From contig DAOOGN010000014.1 in assembly GCA_035415725.1 (NCBI GenBank), positions 1 to 52,608 on the forward strand: 52,608 bases of DNA. Reading direction: 5' to 3'. This document shows positions 24,409 through 31,768 of this stretch, one piece after another. Every line of letters begins with the position of its first letter. The stretch's first letter is position 1. The position numbers and the translations under genes were made by a program. The DNA comes from DSWT01 sp035415725 (lineage in GTDB: Bacteria; Chloroflexota; Anaerolineae; B4-G1; SLSP01). The notes under the pieces are model-generated. The model had not been told where the DNA came from. It saw only the letters and a program-made list of their open reading frames with translations, and ran no database searches.

Positions 24409-24532
24409 CCCTTCCCCCGTGCCAACGCGGGGGGAAGGGGCTTTTTGTGTGGGTTTTTGCAGGCGGGCGCAGTCCGCCTGCAAAAACCCTTTATTCTTCT
24501 CCCCCTCTCCAGCGTTTTCGCTGGGGAGGGGG
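24409..24532. repeat. Three consecutive perfect or near-perfect hairpins
   Basis: Stem 1: CCCTTCCCCCG with its complement (24409-24440), followed by CTTTTT. Stem 2: 16 bp, GGGTTTTTGCAGGCGG at 24451-24466 with its complement at 24474-24489. Stem 3: 14 bp with one mismatch (24501-24532). The C/G-rich stems resemble the core of R1 elements at 36561-36600 and 38080-38110. The gap 24324-24610 holds these plus a 20-odd base tract (24378-24402) that recurs inverted near 33885-33910. Confidence 0.75.
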
Positions 24533-24610
24533 CAGGGGGAATCTTCTCCCAGCACACAGTACTCACAGAACTAAACGGTTACAGTAAAAGCACAAGTGCA
24601 TCCCCCACAC

Positions 24611-25309
24611 TCACGCGTTTCTACGCGCAACAATGACATTATGCGCACATAAAATGCGCCGCACACCGGGGATGTGTTCAATGAGCCATTCTAGCTTTTG
24701 AAATAGGCTCAACAAACTTGGGGGTATGAAATCGGGAATAAATCCGGTTTGATAGGCTATGACACTGACAGGCAAATCGGATAAAGCCATCATGATCTCT
24801 GTGGCGGGGATCAGGCGCTCCTGGCCCGTGTCTTGTGGGACGCGCGCCATAATAATCGGCCAGTAAGGATTGTAAGGATTATGGTCCCAGTAGATTGTGA
24901 CGCCTCCACGGCGCGTCACCCGTGACATCTCGCGGACAGTTGCTCGCACAGCATCAGGCTCGGCGACATGATGCAACATAGCTATACAGTAAACGACGTC
25001 AAAGGTTTCGTCAGGAAATGGCAAACAACCACTATTCCCCTGAACAGCCATGCCCTCTCTGCCCCGCATCACCTGCAACATCGCATAAGCTAAATCGATG
25101 CCGGTAACTTGCCAACCCTGAGCTTCAAGTCGCTCTGCCAGCCGACCTGTACCAGCGCCCACATCCAAAGCGCGCGTCATGCCTTGATGAGATTGCGTCA
25201 ACAGAAATCGTTTTCGCTTTTCTATGTAATGCTCCACAACGTGAGAGGGCAAACTATGATCGTATTCGTCGGCAATTTTTTCGAATTGGAGGTTGCGCTT
25301 ATTCAGCAT
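24611..25309 (-). CDS. Class I SAM-dependent methyltransferase
   Basis: 232 residues, ATG 25309. Motif I LDVGAGTGRLAERL (about 48-61), motif II GIDLAYAML, then CLPFPDETFDVVYCIAMLHHV as motif IV of the UbiE/type-11 family. No ribosome site is visible; a TACAAT -10 box lies 5 bases before the ATG, suggesting a leaderless message. Context suggests methylation of a surface glycan or its lipid carrier, but the substrate is unknown. No membrane segment. Confidence 0.88.
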   Translation of the reverse strand: MLNKRNLQFEKIADEYDHSLPSHVVEHYIEKRKRFLLTQSHQGMTRALDVGAGTGRLAERLEAQGWQVTGIDLAYAMLQVMRGREGMAVQGNSGCLPFPDETFDVVYCIAMLHHVAEPDAVRATVREMSRVTRRGGVTIYWDHNPYNPYWPIIMARVPQDTGQERLIPATEIMMALSDLPVSVIAYQTGFIPDFIPPSLLSLFQKLEWLIEHIPGVRRILCAHNVIVARRNA

Positions 25310-25314
25310 AACGT

Positions 25315-25342
25315 ATTGTAGTCAATTCAGCACCAGGATAAA
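25315..25342 (-). promoter_or_regulatory. Candidate leaderless promoter of the methyltransferase gene
   Basis: On the minus strand TACAAT (25320-25315) lies 5 bases before the ATG, so transcription would start at or next to the start codon. The -35 candidate TTTATC (25342-25337) is weak; the spacer is 16 bases. Confidence 0.45.
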
Positions 25343-25367
25343 CGTTCGGCCGCTCTGTTCTCGGGTA

Positions 25368-26516
25368 CTACATTCTTCCAGAATTTGCAGAGCGATGGTG
25401 AACGTGTAGCATTTTCATGGATCGATATAGCTCCAATGTCTTTAGAGCAGTATGACGCCATGAATATCCGCCGGCTTGCGCCAAACCCCGTTGACGCAAA
25501 GCGGCGCGCAAACCGGCATCCGTCAGCACCTGCCGCAGCGCGTCAGCGATGGATGCGGTTTGCGTCGGATCGAACAACACGGCTGCCTCGCCTGCCACCT
25601 CCGGTAGCGAGGACGTATGCGCACAGGCGACCGGTGTCCCGCAGGCCAGCGCCTCGATCACCGGCAGGCCGAAGCCCTCGTACAGGCTGGGGAAGACAAA
25701 AACGTCAGCCGCCGTATACAACGCCGGTAAATCTACGTCGGGCAACGGCCCTAGCCAGCACACACGGTCGTCGATGCCCAAAATCTGCGCGCGTTGACGC
25801 GGCTCCGGGTGTTGTGGCAGCCACGCCCCGGCGATGACGAGTGTATAGTCAGGCACTTCCGTCTGCACGGCGGCCCAGGCTTCAACCAGACGCACGAGGT
25901 TTTTGTGTGGTTTATTGCTTCCCAGGTATAAGAGAAACTTCTCCGGCAGGTTATAGCGCTCCCGCAACGCCGCAACGACGTTCGGCGGTTGCGGGGTGAA
26001 AGCCGGGTCGGCTGCCAGGGGAATGGTGACGAGGTGCGCCGGATCTATGCGGAAGTGGGTTAGAATATCCCGTCGTGTGGCTTCGGAAATGGCAAGGCAG
26101 TACTGTACTGCATGTAGAGCTGACCTGGTGGCCCACCGGAATACCCACCGGGCGCGAGGCGTGCTGTACATCGGGAATAAAATTGGAATAAGGTCGTAGA
26201 GCGTCAGCACGGTCGGCGTTCTGCTGTGGTAGGGCATCAAGTAGTAGGCGCTGTGATACACATCTGCTGTGTGTTGCCGCAGCAGGTGGGGGATTACCCA
26301 TTGCTGGCGCAGTGAGAAAGGTGAGACAGCGACGGGTAAGCTGTGAACAGCCTCCCCAGAGGGCAAATCCAGTGGATGCACCGGATCGAAAAATACCGTG
26401 AGGTGTTCATCCGGTGCAAGTTGTGGAATCAGCGCGTGGGCGAGGTTCGTGACATACCGTCCGATGCCGGGGAAGTGTGGCGTCGCCGTGCGGGCATCTA
26501 GGACGTAGTGCGGCAT
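25368..26516 (-). CDS. Glycosyltransferase family 4
   Basis: 382 residues from ATG 26516 behind AGGTG. The start lies 19 bases inside the end of the upstream GT4 gene. GT-B fold with PGIGRYVTNLAHAL near the N-terminus, LYLGSNKPHKNLVRLVEAW, and YEGFGLPVIEALACGTPVACA. It is a clear paralogue of the gene upstream and of the one at 35188; both end domains carry the same TSSLPEV segment. Tandem duplication is likely. Acceptor unknown. Confidence 0.93.
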   Translation of the reverse strand: MPHYVLDARTATPHFPGIGRYVTNLAHALIPQLAPDEHLTVFFDPVHPLDLPSGEAVHSLPVAVSPFSLRQQWVIPHLLRQHTADVYHSAYYLMPYHSRTPTVLTLYDLIPILFPMYSTPRARWVFRWATRSALHAVQYCLAISEATRRDILTHFRIDPAHLVTIPLAADPAFTPQPPNVVAALRERYNLPEKFLLYLGSNKPHKNLVRLVEAWAAVQTEVPDYTLVIAGAWLPQHPEPRQRAQILGIDDRVCWLGPLPDVDLPALYTAADVFVFPSLYEGFGLPVIEALACGTPVACAHTSSLPEVAGEAAVLFDPTQTASIADALRQVLTDAGLRAALRQRGLAQAGGYSWRHTALKTLELYRSMKMLHVHHRSANSGRM

Positions 26517-27637
26517 GCGGATAGCACCTGCTCGTACACATACTTTGTCTCTTGTGCCGCCCGTCCCCACGAGAAACTTGCCGCGCGTTGCACCCCTAAG
26601 GCGCGCAGTTGGGCTTGTAACTCTTTGTCCTTGACGATGCGCCGCAACGCCTCGGCGATAGCTGCGTCGTCGGTGGGATCAAATGTCAACGCGGCCTCAC
26701 CGACGACTTCCGGCAACGAGGAAGTATTGGAGCAGACCACGGGCGTGCCGCACGACATTGCTTCCAGCGGCGGCAGGCCAAATCCCTCGCACAGGCTGGG
26801 GAAGACAAGCGCCGTCGCGCCGCTATAGATCGCCGGCAAATCGGAATCCTGGATGTATCCGGAGATCAGGACACCGTCGCGCGCCGGACTGTTTTCCAGG
26901 GCGGCGAAGAAATCCCCGGTCAGCCAGCCCCGTTGACCGGCGATCACCAACGGAGGAACTTCCTTGGCCTGGTAAAGCGGCGCCCACGCACGCAACAGAC
27001 GAGTCAGATTCTTACGCGGTTCAATCGTTCCCACGTACAGCAAATACTCCGGCGGAAAGTGATAGCGCGTCCGCATCGCTTCGACGACGGTGTGCAGTTG
27101 CGGTTCAAAGTGGGGACTGGCGGCTTCATAGATCACGGAGACTTTCTCCGGCGGAATGTGATAAGCCGCGATGACGTCGCGGCGCGTAGCTTCTGAGACG
27201 GCAATAATGTGATCGGCGCGCCGGCAATAGAGAGGCATCGTCATATTCAGATACCAACGGTTGAGCGGCTTGTGATGTTCAGGGAAAATACGGAAGATGA
27301 GGTCATGGACGGTCAACACGGTCGGCACATTTTTCAACGGCAAGACCAGGTGTTCGGTGGCATGGAAAAGCGCTGCGTCTGGGAGTAGCCGGTTGAAAGG
27401 AATATGCGCAAGTTGTCCCATCCACACCGCCATGCGCCAGGATTTATAGCCGAGGGCTACCGTGCGAGCAGGAACATGTTCCAATCCGGCCGGCATCGTG
27501 ATGCCTTTTTCGCGGTTGTAGAACAGCGCCAACCGATGTGAGAGGCGCGGAAGCAAAGCCTGTGTCAGACTGGCGGCATAGCGCCCCAATCCTGCCCGTT
27601 GATGGACTGCGGCTGAAACGTCCACATAGATAGTCAT
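26498..27637 (-). CDS. Glycosyltransferase family 4, first gene of a tandem pair
   Basis: 379 residues from ATG 27637, chosen because the family N-terminus (YVDVSAAVHQRAGLGRYAASL) starts here. It has LYVGTIEPRKNLTRLLRAW and CEGFGLPPLEAMSCGTPVVCSN with the catalytic glutamate pair. No ribosome site is visible and the promoter lies only about 10 bases upstream. Overlaps the next GT4 gene by 19 bases. Cytoplasmic; substrate unknown. Confidence 0.93.
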   Translation of the reverse strand: MTIYVDVSAAVHQRAGLGRYAASLTQALLPRLSHRLALFYNREKGITMPAGLEHVPARTVALGYKSWRMAVWMGQLAHIPFNRLLPDAALFHATEHLVLPLKNVPTVLTVHDLIFRIFPEHHKPLNRWYLNMTMPLYCRRADHIIAVSEATRRDVIAAYHIPPEKVSVIYEAASPHFEPQLHTVVEAMRTRYHFPPEYLLYVGTIEPRKNLTRLLRAWAPLYQAKEVPPLVIAGQRGWLTGDFFAALENSPARDGVLISGYIQDSDLPAIYSGATALVFPSLCEGFGLPPLEAMSCGTPVVCSNTSSLPEVVGEAALTFDPTDDAAIAEALRRIVKDKELQAQLRALGVQRAASFSWGRAAQETKYVYEQVLSACRTTS

Positions 27638-27647
27638 AATGTTCCCT

Positions 27648-27675
27648 ATTATACGCTCTATATCAATCGGGGCAA
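27648..27675 (-). promoter_or_regulatory. Promoter with near-zero leader in front of the GT4 pair
   Basis: On the minus strand TTGCCC (27675-27670) and a perfect TATAAT (27653-27648) are spaced by 16 bases. The ATG at 27637 lies 10 bases past the -10 box, leaving a leader of only a few bases. Confidence 0.65.
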
Positions 27676-27710
27676 GCCTCTGGGGTATAGTGCCAATGAT
27701 GGGGAGGACA

Positions 27711-27774
27711 CTGTGGCCGGTCTCCGACCGTGCCCGCCTATGCCCTACGGTGGCTCGGTCGGAGACCGCCACAG
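27711..27774. repeat. Long imperfect hairpin (19-bp stem)
   Basis: CTGTGGCCGGTCTCCGACCG (27711-27730) pairs with CGGTCGGAGACCGCCACAG (27756-27774) with one bulged C and a 25-base loop. Its position between divergent genes and the isolated stem suggest a small mobile hairpin. The rest of the gap to 28162 is the R1 copy at 27892 and nothing recognised between 27775 and 27891. Confidence 0.7.
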
Positions 27775-27891
27775 CTCTTCAGGCACCATGATCAGATGAA
27801 CGTCTTCCTTTTTCTCATAATCTGTCTTATGCCCAAGCCTCGGTTGCTTTTCTCCTGCTTTGCTTTTACAATAGAGTCATCTCTTGTTTTC

Positions 27892-28126
27892 GTAACTATT
27901 GCCGGGTGGCGAAGGGGACTTTGGGGATGGTGCATCATGGGGTTGACACTTCGGCCATAGACGATGACCCTCTCATCCTCTCAATCCCCTTTTCCTGGGG
28001 CAGGGGGATGGGCTTATAGAAACACGCCTATCGCGTTATCCAAGAGTCCTGTGCCTACCAAAATCCGCGCCAACCCTACTCTGGGGAATAAATTGCTGTG
28101 CCAGGTCGACTAGCCTGAATAGACAC
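27892..28126 (-). repeat. R1 inverted-repeat element, copy C
   Basis: Left end GTAACTATT joins directly to GCCGGGTGGCG, because the CAGCCACC segment seen in other copies has been deleted. The right end is GCCTGAATAGACAC. The flanks TTGTTTTC (27884-27891) and TTTTTTTC (28127-28134) match at 7 of 8 bases, an eroded target duplication. It lies just upstream of the glycosidase gene. Confidence 0.8.
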
Positions 28127-28162
28127 TTTTTTTCTTATGCCACGCGATGAAGGGAGAACACG

Positions 28163-29464
28163 ATGCCGAGTAAGCTGGGAATTCATGGTATTTTGCCGGG
28201 CGAAACATTGAAAGTGCTGCGGAGCCTGTTGGCTGCCGGGGCGACGATGACCACCGTCAAATCCGTGGAAGGGATCGGCTGGTTGAAGGACGTGAAGGCA
28301 CTCGATGCCAGGGTGCAAACGGTAGGACGCTACATGCGGGGTGCGGATCCCACTATCAACGTTGAAGGACCGCCGTTGGATGGCGACCTGCGCAAAACGG
28401 CGCGTCAGATGATGGACAGCTTGCTGCCCAAGTGGGCAATCCATCGCACCTATGTGGATTACTGGGAGCTGATCAACGAGCAGGATCCGGCGGGCGCAGA
28501 AGGGCATCGCCGCCTGGCCGAGTTGATGATCCACTGTATGGAAATTGCCGAGCAAGAGGGGTATAAACTCGCTTTGTTTTCCTACAGCATGGGCGTCCCC
28601 GAATGGGAGGAGATGGAAGCGATTGTCGCCACCGGCGTCTTTGCCAGGGCGAAGGCGGGTGGGCATGCACTCTCCCTGCACGAATATGCCTATCCGCTGA
28701 ACGTATGGTTTGGCGAACCGCTGCCCGGTCGGCCCACGTACCCGGATCGCGGCCCGTTGGCCTGTCGCTATCGCTGGCTGTATGAAGATTTCCTGAAGCC
28801 GCGCAACGAGGTAATCCCGCTTTTCTTAACCGAAGTCAATCTGGCTAAGGACCTGCCGCGGGTCTCCGTTGAAGAGTGGATGCAGCAGATAACCTGGTAC
28901 GATGCGCGGATACGAGAAGATTATTACGTCGTCGGGGCGCATCTGTTCTCCCTGGGTGGGGCGGGGGGATGGGATAACTACGACTTCACGCGCATGCTAC
29001 CCGAGATGACCAAGTACATGATTTCGATCAAGGATACTCAGGACCCGACGTGGGAGGATGCCGACGTCGTTGCCCCTGGGGAGCCGCCGGTGATTCCCGA
29101 ACCTGTCGAACCTATCCCACCGCAGCTCATTTCACCGTGCCAGCCCCGTGAGCCTTTTAGCCGCCATTATCTGCTTCTGCCGCCGGGCACGGACTGGAGC
29201 TGGATGGAAGCATGTCGCCTGTATTGGGAGACTTTTAACGTCACCATTGGCGCCAGCGCTGATGATGCCGCTTATGGCCCCGGCCTTAGCGAGCGTGTCG
29301 TCACCGCCGTTAATCCCGCGCTGTGGGGCGATGATCTCTGCGCTTTCTTCGCGGCGTATTATCCCGGTGTCACCTATGACCCGATCACCGCCGAGACGCC
29401 GCAAGAACTGGAAAGCATCTTGCGGCAGCGCGTTGAGCGCGGGCAACGTTTTGGGTCCCCATGA
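28163..29464 (+). CDS. Clan GH-A-like glycoside hydrolase with extra C-terminal domain
   Basis: 433 residues, ATG 28163 behind GGGAGA. No signal peptide. Residues 1-300 look like a TIM-barrel glycosidase: the acid/base Glu106 in ELINEQDP and the nucleophile candidate Glu224 in LFLTEVNL stand at strand ends as in GH5/GH39-type enzymes. A Pro-rich linker (about 305-330) joins a C-terminal domain of about 100 residues (DWSWMEACRLYWETF to the end) that I do not recognise. Family and substrate are not assigned. Divergent from the glycan cluster. Confidence 0.7.
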   Translation: MPSKLGIHGILPGETLKVLRSLLAAGATMTTVKSVEGIGWLKDVKALDARVQTVGRYMRGADPTINVEGPPLDGDLRKTARQMMDSLLPKWAIHRTYVDYWELINEQDPAGAEGHRRLAELMIHCMEIAEQEGYKLALFSYSMGVPEWEEMEAIVATGVFARAKAGGHALSLHEYAYPLNVWFGEPLPGRPTYPDRGPLACRYRWLYEDFLKPRNEVIPLFLTEVNLAKDLPRVSVEEWMQQITWYDARIREDYYVVGAHLFSLGGAGGWDNYDFTRMLPEMTKYMISIKDTQDPTWEDADVVAPGEPPVIPEPVEPIPPQLISPCQPREPFSRHYLLLPPGTDWSWMEACRLYWETFNVTIGASADDAAYGPGLSERVVTAVNPALWGDDLCAFFAAYYPGVTYDPITAETPQELESILRQRVERGQRFGSP

Positions 29465-29484
29465 TGTTGGCCGGCCCCTATTTT

Positions 29485-29525
29485 TACCAGGCGACACCGT
29501 GACGCCCGGCCTCGCCTGGTATTTT
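29485..29525 (+). terminator. Intrinsic terminator of the glycosidase gene
   Basis: A 10-bp stem TACCAGGCGA with TCGCCTGGTA is followed by TTTT, 20 bases after the stop codon. The -35 box of the tRNA promoter starts right behind it. Confidence 0.75.
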
Positions 29526-29527
29526 GG

Positions 29528-29555
29528 TTGACAAATCCCTTGATTTGTGTATACT
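29528..29555 (+). promoter_or_regulatory. Upstream tandem promoter P1 of the tRNA cluster
   Basis: A perfect TTGACA (29528-29533), a 16-base spacer and TATACT (29550-29555). Start site expected near 29562. Confidence 0.85.
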
Positions 29556-29581
29556 TACGGTGCTGGGTAGGGAATAGAATC

Positions 29582-29609
29582 TTGACCCTTGATGCCGGTG
29601 TGTTATAAT
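29582..29609 (+). promoter_or_regulatory. Downstream tandem promoter P2 of the tRNA cluster
   Basis: TTGACC (29582-29587), a 16-base spacer and a perfect TATAAT (29604-29609). The -10 box ends 8 bases before the first tRNA, so the transcript starts at about the mature 5' end. Confidence 0.88.
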
Positions 29610-29617
29610 GATCAGAC

Positions 29618-29690
29618 GCCGACGTAGCTCAAACGGCGGAGCATCCGCCTTGTAAGCGGAGGGTTGTGGGTTCGATTCCCACCGTCGGCT
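29618..29690 (+). tRNA. tRNA-Thr (anticodon TGT)
   Basis: Acceptor GCCGACG pairs with CGTCGGC. The anticodon stem is TCCGC/GCGGA with loop CTTGTAA, giving TGT (29651-29653). The T loop is GTTCGATTC. No encoded CCA. Reads ACA codons. Confidence 0.96.
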
Positions 29691-29694
29691 TGCT

Positions 29695-29778
29695 GGGCAG
29701 TTGTTCCGAGCGGCAAAGGAGACTGACTGTAAATCAGTTGGCGACACGCCTCCGGGGGTTCGAGTCCCTCACTGCCCA
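29695..29778 (+). tRNA. tRNA-Tyr (anticodon GTA)
   Basis: Acceptor GGGCAGT pairs with ACTGCCC, discriminator A. The anticodon loop CTGTAAA gives GTA. A long variable arm (class II, as in bacterial tRNA-Tyr) and T loop GTTCGAGTC are present. Four bases separate it from tRNA-Thr. Confidence 0.96.
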
Positions 29779-29791
29779 CTGGTGGCAGTCT

Positions 29792-29864
29792 GCCCATGTA
29801 GCTCAGTCGGTAGAGCACTTTCTTGGTAAGAAAGGGGTCATCAGTTCAAATCTGATCATGGGCT
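29792..29864 (+). tRNA. tRNA-Thr (anticodon GGT)
   Basis: Acceptor GCCCATG pairs with CATGGGC. The anticodon stem is CTTTC/GAAAG with loop TTGGTAA, giving GGT. The T loop is GTTCAAATC. Reads ACC and ACU. Confidence 0.95.
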
Positions 29865-29916
29865 TTGTTTGAGTGAGTGGGCAGACTTAAATGGCCCGTG
29901 GAGCAGCATTGAACGT

Positions 29917-29990
29917 AGGCGAGTAGCTCAATTTGGCAGAGCAACGGTCTCCAAAACCGTAGGTTGCGGGTTCAATTCCTGCCTCGCCTG
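29917..29990 (+). tRNA. tRNA-Trp (anticodon CCA)
   Basis: Acceptor AGGCGAG pairs with CTCGCCT, discriminator G as expected for Trp. The anticodon loop CTCCAAA gives CCA. The T loop is GTTCAATTC. The placement before secE-nusG mirrors the common tRNA-Trp/secE/nusG gene order of bacteria. Confidence 0.96.
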
Positions 29991-30006
29991 TCTGAATCGA
30001 AATAAG

Positions 30007-30031
30007 ACACCGCCGCACAAGGCGGTGTTTT
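30007..30031 (+). terminator. Terminator or attenuator between tRNA-Trp and secE
   Basis: An 8-bp stem ACACCGCC/GGCGGTGT has a 6-base loop and a TTTT tail. No separate promoter for secE is obvious downstream, so partial readthrough from the tRNA promoters probably feeds secE-nusG. Confidence 0.8.
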
Positions 30032-30060
30032 AGAGTGTAAACCGGGTTGCGGAGGCGCTT

Positions 30061-30357
30061 GTGGCGGACGAGCAGAAGACGAAAAAAGAAAATCCGATCG
30101 TGGCGTATTTCAAAACGACGCGCGCGGAGTTGCGGAAGGTGCGTTGGCCCACACTGCAACAGGGCTGGGCGATGACCAAAATTGTTCTGCTGGTCACCGT
30201 GGCGATGGCGCTTTTCCTGGGGGTATTGGATTTCTTCTTTGGGTGGTTGTTGAGCAACCTCGTGACTCGAAATGTGCTGTACATCATTTTAAGCGTCGTC
30301 GTCGTCGTGGTGTTGCTTGGCGCTGCTTATTGGATCGGTCGGGGAGAAGAGGCATAG
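30061..30357 (+). CDS. secE: Preprotein translocase subunit SecE
   Basis: Clamps the SecY channel in the membrane. GTG start at 30061 behind GGAGG, 98 residues. The cytoplasmic amphipathic helix with FKTTRAELRKVRWPT (16-31) and the following membrane segment (about 39-62) are the conserved SecE core. A second hydrophobic stretch (about 70-93, VVVVVVLLGAAYWIG) follows, so the protein has two membrane segments where the short bacterial SecE has one. nusG starts 6 bases after the stop. Confidence 0.93.
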   Translation: MADEQKTKKENPIVAYFKTTRAELRKVRWPTLQQGWAMTKIVLLVTVAMALFLGVLDFFFGWLLSNLVTRNVLYIILSVVVVVVLLGAAYWIGRGEEA

Positions 30358-30363
30358 GCTTTT

Positions 30364-31128
30364 ATGGAAGAACACCCGTACCTGGAAGAGGAAGATACGG
30401 CGCCGGACGAGTTTGAATCCGAGGATGAGCTTGAATCGCTGTCGGGGTTGGACATGCCGCCGGAATTGCTCTTGGAGCGGTTTGGGCTGGAGCAACCGCC
30501 GGCCACGGAAGATGCCGGCGGCCCGCCGTCCGAAGAACAAGCGCCCGAAGTTGTTGGCGTATTGCCGGAGCCTTTCGCCGACGAAGAAATCAAAGCCGAA
30601 CCAGACGAGCGCGCCTGGTTTATCATTCATTGTTATTCGGGGTATGAGCACAAAGTCAAACACAATCTGGAACAGCGGATTGAGTCTATGGGGATGCAGG
30701 ATTACATTTTCCAGGTCGTGGTCCCCACCGTGGAAGAGATTGAAATCAAGGATGGCAAGCGGCGCACCGTCGAACGGTGTCTCTACCCCGGTTACATCAT
30801 GGTGCAGTTGTTGCTGACCGATGATTCCTGGTACGTGGTACGCAATACCCCAGGCGTGACCGGTTTCGTCGGTATGGGGAATACGCCGACCCCGTTGCGC
30901 ACGGAGGCCGTGCAGGGCATTCTGCGCCGCATGGAAGCAACGGCCCCGCAGGTGCGGGCTACCTTCAAGCCGGGACAGAGGGTGCGCATCATCGAAGGGC
31001 CTTTTGCCGATTTTATCGGCATCGTCGATGACATTGATGAGGAACGCGCCAAAGTTCGGGTATTGGTATCTTTCTTCGGGCGTGAAACGCCGGTTGAGCT
31101 GGACTTTTTACAGGTAGAAAAAGCATAA
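30364..31128 (+). CDS. nusG: Transcription factor NusG with acidic N-terminal extension
   Basis: Binds RNA polymerase and links it to Rho or the ribosome. 254 residues, longer than the usual about 180. The NGN domain starts near 84 (AWFIIHCYSGYEHKV) and includes LYPGYIMVQ and TPGVTGFVG. The KOW domain is at about 200-252 (FKPGQRVRIIEGPFADFIG). The first 83 residues are a Glu/Asp/Pro-rich extension with no recognised fold. ATG 30364 lies 6 bases after secE. Confidence 0.95.
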   Translation: MEEHPYLEEEDTAPDEFESEDELESLSGLDMPPELLLERFGLEQPPATEDAGGPPSEEQAPEVVGVLPEPFADEEIKAEPDERAWFIIHCYSGYEHKVKHNLEQRIESMGMQDYIFQVVVPTVEEIEIKDGKRRTVERCLYPGYIMVQLLLTDDSWYVVRNTPGVTGFVGMGNTPTPLRTEAVQGILRRMEATAPQVRATFKPGQRVRIIEGPFADFIGIVDDIDEERAKVRVLVSFFGRETPVELDFLQVEKA

Positions 31129-31195
31129 GTGCGGGCCGTGCCCCTGGGTCCAGATGGAGGAAATTCATCCTTAACCGGCGATTTACCAGGAGTTG

Positions 31196-31256
31196 AATGA
31201 AAATTTCTGCCACAAGGAACACAGTTATTTTCTCTGTGAACTCTGTGTCCCCGGTG
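31196..31256 (+). repeat. R3-related repeat in front of rplK
   Basis: Contains AATTTCTGCCACAAGGAACA and TTTTCTCTGTGAACTCTGTG, matching the tails of R2 and R3 copies elsewhere. It ends 8 bases before the GAGGAG ribosome site of rplK, so it forms part of the nusG-rplK spacer and of the rplK leader. Confidence 0.65.
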
Positions 31257-31275
31257 GTGATGAGGAGTATCAAGA

Positions 31276-31704
31276 ATGGCGAAGAAGAAAATAAAGGCAG
31301 TGGTGAAATTACAGATTCAGGCGGGTAAGGCGAATCCTGCGCCGCCGATCGGGCCTGCTTTGGCCCAGCATGGCATCAACTTGATGGGCTTTTGCAAGGA
31401 ATATAACGCGAAAACAGCCCATCTGGTAGGCAACGTGATTCCTGTGGAGATTACTATTTACCAGGATTCGTCGTTCTCCCTTGAATTGAAGACACCGCCT
31501 ACGCCGGATCTGTTGCGCAAGGCTGCCGCGGTCCCCAAGGGATCGGCGGAGCCCAACCGTGATAAAGTCGGCAGTATCACGCGCCAGCAGTTGCATGAGA
31601 TTGCCGAGATGAAAATGAAGGACTTGAATGCGAATGATATTGAGGGCGCCGAGATGATGGTTCGCGGCACCGCGCGTAGCATGGGCATTACGATTAAAGA
31701 ATAG
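31276..31704 (+). CDS. rplK: 50S ribosomal protein L11
   Basis: 142 residues, a normal length; ATG 31276 behind GAGGAG. It has the N-terminal VKLQIQAGKANPAPPIGPALAQHGIN, the site of methylation and factor binding, and the C-terminal rRNA-binding domain with GTARSMGI. First gene of the L11-L1 pair, which continues to L1 after 64 bases. Confidence 0.98.
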   Translation: MAKKKIKAVVKLQIQAGKANPAPPIGPALAQHGINLMGFCKEYNAKTAHLVGNVIPVEITIYQDSSFSLELKTPPTPDLLRKAAAVPKGSAEPNRDKVGSITRQQLHEIAEMKMKDLNANDIEGAEMMVRGTARSMGITIKE

Positions 31705-31768
31705 GCCCGCGCCAGTTGTCAGCAGTGGGAGGGATGGAATTCCCGTTATGACCACAAGGAGTGTTCCA

